Assembly (NCBI GenBank): GCA_937995645.1
Contig: CALKJP010000076.1
Span: 1-37,095 of the forward strand
Direction of reading: 5' to 3'
Source: an uncultured Bacteroidia bacterium
GTDB lineage: Bacteria; Bacteroidota; Bacteroidia; JACCXN01
Length of the DNA: 37,095 bases
The notes beneath the pieces are model-generated. The model searched no databases and was not told where the DNA came from. It worked only from the letters and a program-made list of their open reading frames with translations. Within the stretch, counting starts at the first letter, position 1. The number at the start of each line of letters is the position of its first letter. The translations under genes were made by a program, and so were the position numbers. This document shows, one piece after another, positions 32,453 through 37,095 of this stretch.

Positions 32453-32749
32453 TTATTTTGCTTCAGCAGCTTTTGCTTTGCAGCAAGATTTCATTTCTCC
32501 TTCTGATTTACCTGCACATGATTTTGCTTCAGCACCTTCGGTTTTACCTGCACATGATTTTGCTTCAGCACCTTCGGTTTTACCTGCACATGCTTTTGTT
32601 TCAGATGCATGACATTCTTTTTTCTTTTTCTTTTTTTCTTTTTCTTTAACTACAACAGCAGCTTTTTCAGAAGCAAAAGCAGAAGTTATGGTAGTTGTGC
32701 CTACAAAAGCGGCAAGTGCAATCAATAAAAAAACTTTTTTCATAGACAT
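32453..32749 (-). CDS. Small secreted Lys/Cys-rich tandem-repeat protein, function unknown
   Basis: 98 aa; signal peptide MKKVFLLIALAAFVGTTTITSAFA, poly-Lys KEKEKKKKKKECH, repeats SCAGKTEGAEAK, terminal SCCKAKAAEAK. Confidence 0.82.
   Translation of the reverse strand: MSMKKVFLLIALAAFVGTTTITSAFASEKAAVVVKEKEKKKKKKECHASETKACAGKTEGAEAKSCAGKTEGAEAKSCAGKSEGEMKSCCKAKAAEAK
32507..32592. repeat. 36-bp perfect tandem repeat (2 full copies plus a 14-bp partial copy) inside the Lys/Cys-rich gene
   Basis: ATTTTGCTTCAGCACCTTCGGTTTTACCTGCACATG at 32521-32556 and 32557-32592, preceded by TTTACCTGCACATG at 32507-32520. Confidence 0.93.
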
Positions 32750-32778
32750 ATTTTTATTTTAGGTTAAACTTAATATTA

Positions 32779-32786
32779 CAAATATA
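32779..32786 (-). promoter_or_regulatory. Candidate -7 element TATATTTG for the Lys/Cys-rich gene
   Basis: Reverse complement of CAAATATA matches TAnnTTTG, 29 bp upstream of ATG. Confidence 0.5.
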
Positions 32787-32844
32787 AAAAAAATTATGCT
32801 GTAATATGTGATGGAAGTTACCAAAATTGTCATTTTAACACTTA

Positions 32845-34980
32845 TTAACGGATAAAATCAGTTGTAAATGCCCCTTTGTCTCTTACAGGATATACTTTAA
32901 TGCCAAGGTTTATGGCTTCTTTTAGCCAGTTATCGGTTTGGTAATTAGAATTTGAGCTATCTATAATAATAGTTTTAAATTTTAAGTATTTTGTAATCTC
33001 ACTTAGCTTTACTTTTGTATTGTTTGATAATATTATAAAATCAATGTCTATTTTCTTAGAAGGTATATCTTTTAACAAGGATTTATCATTTAAAAAAAAT
33101 ATTCTGGTATTGTAAAACGAAATAAAATTTTGCCTTACAAATAGTCGGGTGTTATTTATGGTATAAAGTGTTTTAAGATTAATGGATTTATATAATTCTT
33201 TTACAGAAACTACTTTTTCTTTGTCGAGTCCGGCTTTAATCCAGTTGTTTTTTAGATGAAATGTTAATTTGTTTTCATCTTTCATCAGTCTTAAGTCGGT
33301 AAACAAAATATTTTCGCTTCCATCAATAAAATTAAAAGCCGAAATACCGGGTATATTATACACTATAAATGATTTTTGAATTTTTTGTTGTGATTTTTCG
33401 TAAGCATTATAGCTTAATAAAACTATTATGCACAACAACGATGCAAATAAATACCTTTTATGTTTATCGGTTAAATAAAGCGTTATAAGAGTAATAATAA
33501 GATAGATTAAAATTGTTTCTGCTACGGTAATGTAAATGCCTTCGGTAATAGAGTAGGGAAGCTTTTCAAAATAATTTACACTATAATTTAATGCAAATAA
33601 AAGTTTATCGGTAACTAATGCTGCATATTTGGCCAACAAAGGAAAAGGCGAAAGTACAAACATTAAAATGCCTGTATGTATGATTAAAGATGCCAAAGGA
33701 ATTACAACTAAATTCGATAACAGAAAGTAATTCGGAAATTGATGAAAATACAATAATCCCAATGGGAATGTACTTATTTGTGCAGCAATAGATACGGTGG
33801 TTAATTGCCAGATTTTATCCAGCCATTTATTTTTTACTTCTATTAAATCATAAAATCCTTTTTGAAAAGAAACAATGCCTATTACTGCAAGATAGGAGAG
33901 TTGAAATCCAACCTCAGTAATCATGTATGGATTGATTAAAAGCAGGAGAATGGCTGATGCTGCTAAAGTATTATAAATATTGGTGTTTCTATTAAAGGCT
34001 TTACCAATAGCAACAAAACTGAACATGGTAGATGCTCTTAAAACAGATGGTGACAAACCTGTAATAAAAGCAAATGCCCATAAAAAAAGAAGTACAATAA
34101 TTGTTTTAAAAATTACACCGTGTTTTATTTTATCTAAAAAGAAAAATGCAGAACTTATTATCACATAAATTATTCCAACGTGTAAACCCGAAACAGCTAA
34201 AACATGCATAGCTCCCGAGCTTGAATAAGCTCTTACAACAGATGCATCCAATTTGTCTTTATATCCTACTATTAATGCTGATAGTACAGCAGCTTCATTT
34301 CCTGTAATATTATTTTGCTCAATAATTGAAAGTAATTTGTCTCTCCATGATTCGGCTATTCTTTTTAAATTGTAATCATTGCCATTGTTTACTTTTTGCC
34401 ATTTTCCGCTTTTTAAATAAGATTGACGATAAATTAAATGAAATGCAAGATATTGTTTGTAATTAAATTCTGATGGATTTTGAGGTCCCTTTATTTCTTT
34501 AAAGTCGGGTTCGAAAATTATTCTGTCGCCCGTTTTTAAAAGAATTAAGGAACTGTCTTTTTGAAAATAAATTAAAGTTTTTCCACTTGTAGAATGCCAT
34601 TGGTTATTGTTTTTAATGGCTAAAATATTTATTACTGCTTTAGCTGTGTTACCTTTATATGAAAGCGGTTCAACTATTTCGCCATAGGCTAATCCAAATT
34701 CAGGTATTTTAGTAAAATGCTGATCGTGAAAATGAGAAGTTTTTATGATAGTTAAGCTATAGCCAGCGCTTATAAAAAAGAGAAAAATGATTAATCCATA
34801 AAATGATTGATACTTATAAGCTTTATCCAGTTTTTTTATAAAAATAATAATGGCAATTATTAAAAAAAGAGATACCGGTAGTACAATGTTTAACCAATGA
34901 TGAAAAGGGAAATATATACCGAGTAAAATGCCCGTTATTAAAGGTAAAATAACACGAAGCAAGGGGGCTTGCTTAAGCAT
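32845..34980 (-). CDS. ComEC/Rec2-family competence membrane protein
   Basis: Multi-TM N-terminus, DUF4131-like region, competence domain ...ALIVGYKDKLDASVVRAYSSSGAMHVLAVSGLHVGIIYVI...FITGLSPSVLRASTMFSFVAIGKAFNR...; C-terminal region lacks a recognisable HxHxDH metallo-beta-lactamase motif. Confidence 0.93.
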   Translation of the reverse strand: MLKQAPLLRVILPLITGILLGIYFPFHHWLNIVLPVSLFLIIAIIIFIKKLDKAYKYQSFYGLIIFLFFISAGYSLTIIKTSHFHDQHFTKIPEFGLAYGEIVEPLSYKGNTAKAVINILAIKNNNQWHSTSGKTLIYFQKDSSLILLKTGDRIIFEPDFKEIKGPQNPSEFNYKQYLAFHLIYRQSYLKSGKWQKVNNGNDYNLKRIAESWRDKLLSIIEQNNITGNEAAVLSALIVGYKDKLDASVVRAYSSSGAMHVLAVSGLHVGIIYVIISSAFFFLDKIKHGVIFKTIIVLLFLWAFAFITGLSPSVLRASTMFSFVAIGKAFNRNTNIYNTLAASAILLLLINPYMITEVGFQLSYLAVIGIVSFQKGFYDLIEVKNKWLDKIWQLTTVSIAAQISTFPLGLLYFHQFPNYFLLSNLVVIPLASLIIHTGILMFVLSPFPLLAKYAALVTDKLLFALNYSVNYFEKLPYSITEGIYITVAETILIYLIITLITLYLTDKHKRYLFASLLCIIVLLSYNAYEKSQQKIQKSFIVYNIPGISAFNFIDGSENILFTDLRLMKDENKLTFHLKNNWIKAGLDKEKVVSVKELYKSINLKTLYTINNTRLFVRQNFISFYNTRIFFLNDKSLLKDIPSKKIDIDFIILSNNTKVKLSEITKYLKFKTIIIDSSNSNYQTDNWLKEAINLGIKVYPVRDKGAFTTDFIR

Positions 34981-34982
34981 GT

Positions 34983-35654
34983 TTAATCAATTTTAATTTC
35001 AATTGGTTCGCCAAGAAATTTGGGAGAGGCATGTAAAATATATACATCAATAACAGCTAAAAATTTTGCAAAATATTCTCTAATATAGGTGTATAATCCA
35101 TATTGCTGGGGAGCGTCTTCGGCAACAAATCCTATGGCATCCATATTGTTTTTTCTTGCTATAAATAATGCTCTTTCTAAATGAAAACGTTGTGAAACTA
35201 TGGTTACTTTACTTTGTCCGAACACTTTTTTACAGCGAACCACCGAGTCAAGTGTTCTAAATCCTGCAAAATCTAATGTGATGCAAGAGTCAGGAATCTG
35301 ATTGGCTATTAGCGCTCTTTTCATATCTCTGGGTTCATTATAACTTATTTCTTTATTATCGCCACTTACAATAATGTGCTTTATTTTTCCTGAATGAAAT
35401 AAAGCGGTAACTGCTTCTATTCTGTATTTGAAAAATAAATTGGTATTTCCTTTTTTGTTGTATTTACTTGTTCCTAAAAGTAAGGCTACATCGTTATAGG
35501 GCACATTTTCTAATTTATCATATAATCTTGTGTTGGCTGTTTGAACTACCCAAATATTAGTCCATACTATAATAGATAAAAAAAATACAGCTATAACGGA
35601 TAGCGTCAGAACTATTTTTTCTTTTTTGGAGATATGTTTTTTGTTTAAATTCAA
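34983..35654 (-). CDS. SanA/YdcF-family (DUF218) membrane-anchored protein
   Basis: N-terminal TM; DVALLLGTSKYNKKGNTNLFFKYRIEAVTALFHSGKIKHIIVSGDNKEISYNEPRDMKRALIANQIPDSCITLDFAGFRTLDSVVRCKKVFGQSKVTIVSQRFHLERALFIAR. Confidence 0.9.
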   Translation of the reverse strand: MNLNKKHISKKEKIVLTLSVIAVFFLSIIVWTNIWVVQTANTRLYDKLENVPYNDVALLLGTSKYNKKGNTNLFFKYRIEAVTALFHSGKIKHIIVSGDNKEISYNEPRDMKRALIANQIPDSCITLDFAGFRTLDSVVRCKKVFGQSKVTIVSQRFHLERALFIARKNNMDAIGFVAEDAPQQYGLYTYIREYFAKFLAVIDVYILHASPKFLGEPIEIKID

Positions 35655-35663
35655 TTTTTAAAA

Positions 35664-36950
35664 TTACATGGTTTCCAGATAGTTTAAATCCTTGGCAAAA
35701 GTTTCTTTGCTGCGATAGTTTGCCCATACGGCCAATGTAACACATATTAATCCAACAAATAAGGCACTATATATATTGCTTGCTAAAATAGCTGTAAAAA
35801 AGCCAAATAAGCCGGTAATGATAGGTACAGATCCTCTTACAAAATTTGGGACGGTATTGGTAACTGTTGATCTAATATTAGTTCCAAATTGTTCTGATGC
35901 AATGGTTACAAATATGGCCCAGTATCCACTAGCTGTTCCTAATAAAAATGAAACGAAATAATAGTGTTCTGCACTTGAACCTTTCATTACAAATAAAAAG
36001 TAAAACATCAATATTGTTGTAAAAATTAAATATAAATACACCACTTTTTTTCTGCTTCTTAATAATTGACTTAATATTCCACTTATAAGGTCGCCAAAGG
36101 ATAATCCCAAATAAGCAAACATTAAAGCTTTGCCATTAATTACTTGTCCTTTTATTTGTAAATCAACGGCAAAAAGTTCCTGCGAGTTGGCTACTAACAA
36201 GCCAATAATGTACCAAATCGGAACTCCAATTAAAATGCAGTTTAAATATTTGAAAAAACGCTCTTTATTGTTGAATAAAATTCTAATATCTCCGCGGCTT
36301 ATTTCTTTATCCTGCATGCTTTTAAACATACCTGATTCTATCGTTCCTACTCGTAAAAGTAAAAGTAGCAATCCAAGAACTCCTCCAATTATATAGGCTA
36401 CCTGCCAATTTGCAAATGGTGTTCCGAATATTGAACCTAACCATTTTCCAACAATATGCCCTTCTGCTCCAACCATTGCCGCCACAACAGCTCCAAGTGC
36501 TCCAAATGTTACAATAATCATGGTGCCATATCCTCTATTTTCCTTGCTCATGGTTTCGGCAACCAAGGTTATACCCGCGCCTAATTCGCCCGCTAATCCA
36601 ATACCGGCAATTATTCTAACGATAGCGTAAGTGCTAACGTCTGTTACAAATGCGTTGGCTATATTTGCGACAGAATATAGCATAATAGAGCCAAAAAGTA
36701 CAGAAAGTCTTCCTCTTTTATCTCCCCAAATTCCCCATAAAATACCGCCAATAAGCATTCCCGTCATTTGCATATTGAAAAGGAAAATTCCGGTATTTTT
36801 TCTCTCACTTGCATCCGTGAATGTCATTATTTGTTCCAAACTTTCTTTTTTTACAACATTAAAAAGAATCAAATCATAAATGTCAACAAAATAGCCTAAT
36901 GCTGCTACAATAATTATAAGAACGTGGGGATACTTCTTAAAATAAGACAT
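35664..36950 (-). CDS. MFS transporter (metabolite:H+ symporter-like)
   Basis: 12-TM-like profile; GYFVDIYDLILFNVV, GGILWGIWGDKRGRLSVLFGSI, RIIAGIGLAGELGAGITLVAETMSKENRGYG. Confidence 0.9.
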   Translation of the reverse strand: MSYFKKYPHVLIIIVAALGYFVDIYDLILFNVVKKESLEQIMTFTDASERKNTGIFLFNMQMTGMLIGGILWGIWGDKRGRLSVLFGSIMLYSVANIANAFVTDVSTYAIVRIIAGIGLAGELGAGITLVAETMSKENRGYGTMIIVTFGALGAVVAAMVGAEGHIVGKWLGSIFGTPFANWQVAYIIGGVLGLLLLLLRVGTIESGMFKSMQDKEISRGDIRILFNNKERFFKYLNCILIGVPIWYIIGLLVANSQELFAVDLQIKGQVINGKALMFAYLGLSFGDLISGILSQLLRSRKKVVYLYLIFTTILMFYFLFVMKGSSAEHYYFVSFLLGTASGYWAIFVTIASEQFGTNIRSTVTNTVPNFVRGSVPIITGLFGFFTAILASNIYSALFVGLICVTLAVWANYRSKETFAKDLNYLETM

Positions 36951-36969
36951 TGTTTAATTTTTTAAAACT

Positions 36970-37095
36970 CTAAAGTAAAAATAAATCAGATATTACACAT
37001 ATTGCAAATACAACGCTGCCTATGCCATTTGTGGTAAAAAAAGCCAGATTTACTTTGCTTAAATCATTTGGTTTTACAATGCTATGCTGATAAAC
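36970..37095 (-). CDS. C-terminal end of a UbiA-family prenyltransferase (5' part outside window)
   Basis: Minus-strand open frame to window edge: VYQHSIVKPNDLSKVNLAFFTTNGIGSVVFAICVISDLFLL*; resembles UbiA C-termini (QH..VKP.DL.KVN.AFFT.NG). Not in ORF track. Confidence 0.65.
   Translation of the reverse strand, partial: VYQHSIVKPNDLSKVNLAFFTTNGIGSVVFAICVISDLFLL

Noticed and set aside
32507-32592. 36-bp repeats as a possible CRISPR array
   Set aside because: Repeats are directly adjacent with no spacers and lie in frame within a coding sequence.
32458-32649. Plus-strand 63-aa ORF with LHMILLQHLRFY repeats
   Set aside because: Repeats are just the antisense reading of the 36-bp tandem repeat of the Lys/Cys-rich gene; low complexity.
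35776-36879. Plus-strand ORFs at 35776-35961, 36130-36396 and 36631-36879
   Set aside because: Antisense to the MFS transporter; no independent support.

Overview
AT-rich Bacteroidota chromosomal window; the lineage is inferred from TAnnTTTG-type promoters, a T9SS-type C-terminal sorting domain and gene order. At the left edge is the 5' part of a minus-strand UvrD/PcrA-type helicase. Next comes a long contiguous str-S10-spc-alpha ribosomal supercluster (rpsL to rplQ, about 1.93-19.92 kb), including rpmD and rpmJ, which the ORF track missed. carA follows, bounded by two intrinsic terminators. The accessory part holds: two adjacent SpoIIE/PP2C-type signalling proteins (a propeller-Y_Y_Y sensor and a TPR sensor); a secreted M1 metallopeptidase with a T9SS sorting domain; a DUF2779-like protein combining a Cas4-like Cys/PD-(D/E)XK nuclease with a DEDD-type exonuclease; aroB; a MORN-repeat lipoprotein/secreted-type protein; a small secreted Lys/Cys-rich tandem-repeat protein; and a minus-strand cluster of a UbiA-like C-terminus (right edge), MFS, SanA/YdcF-like and ComEC-like genes. 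The most interesting points are the paired SpoIIE sensors, the second of which has its signal peptide displaced by one frame at a T7 slippery tract; the dual-nuclease DUF2779 protein; and the Lys/Cys repeat protein. I saw no CRISPR array, rRNA, tRNA or transposon. I do not see a clear-cut new defence system here.
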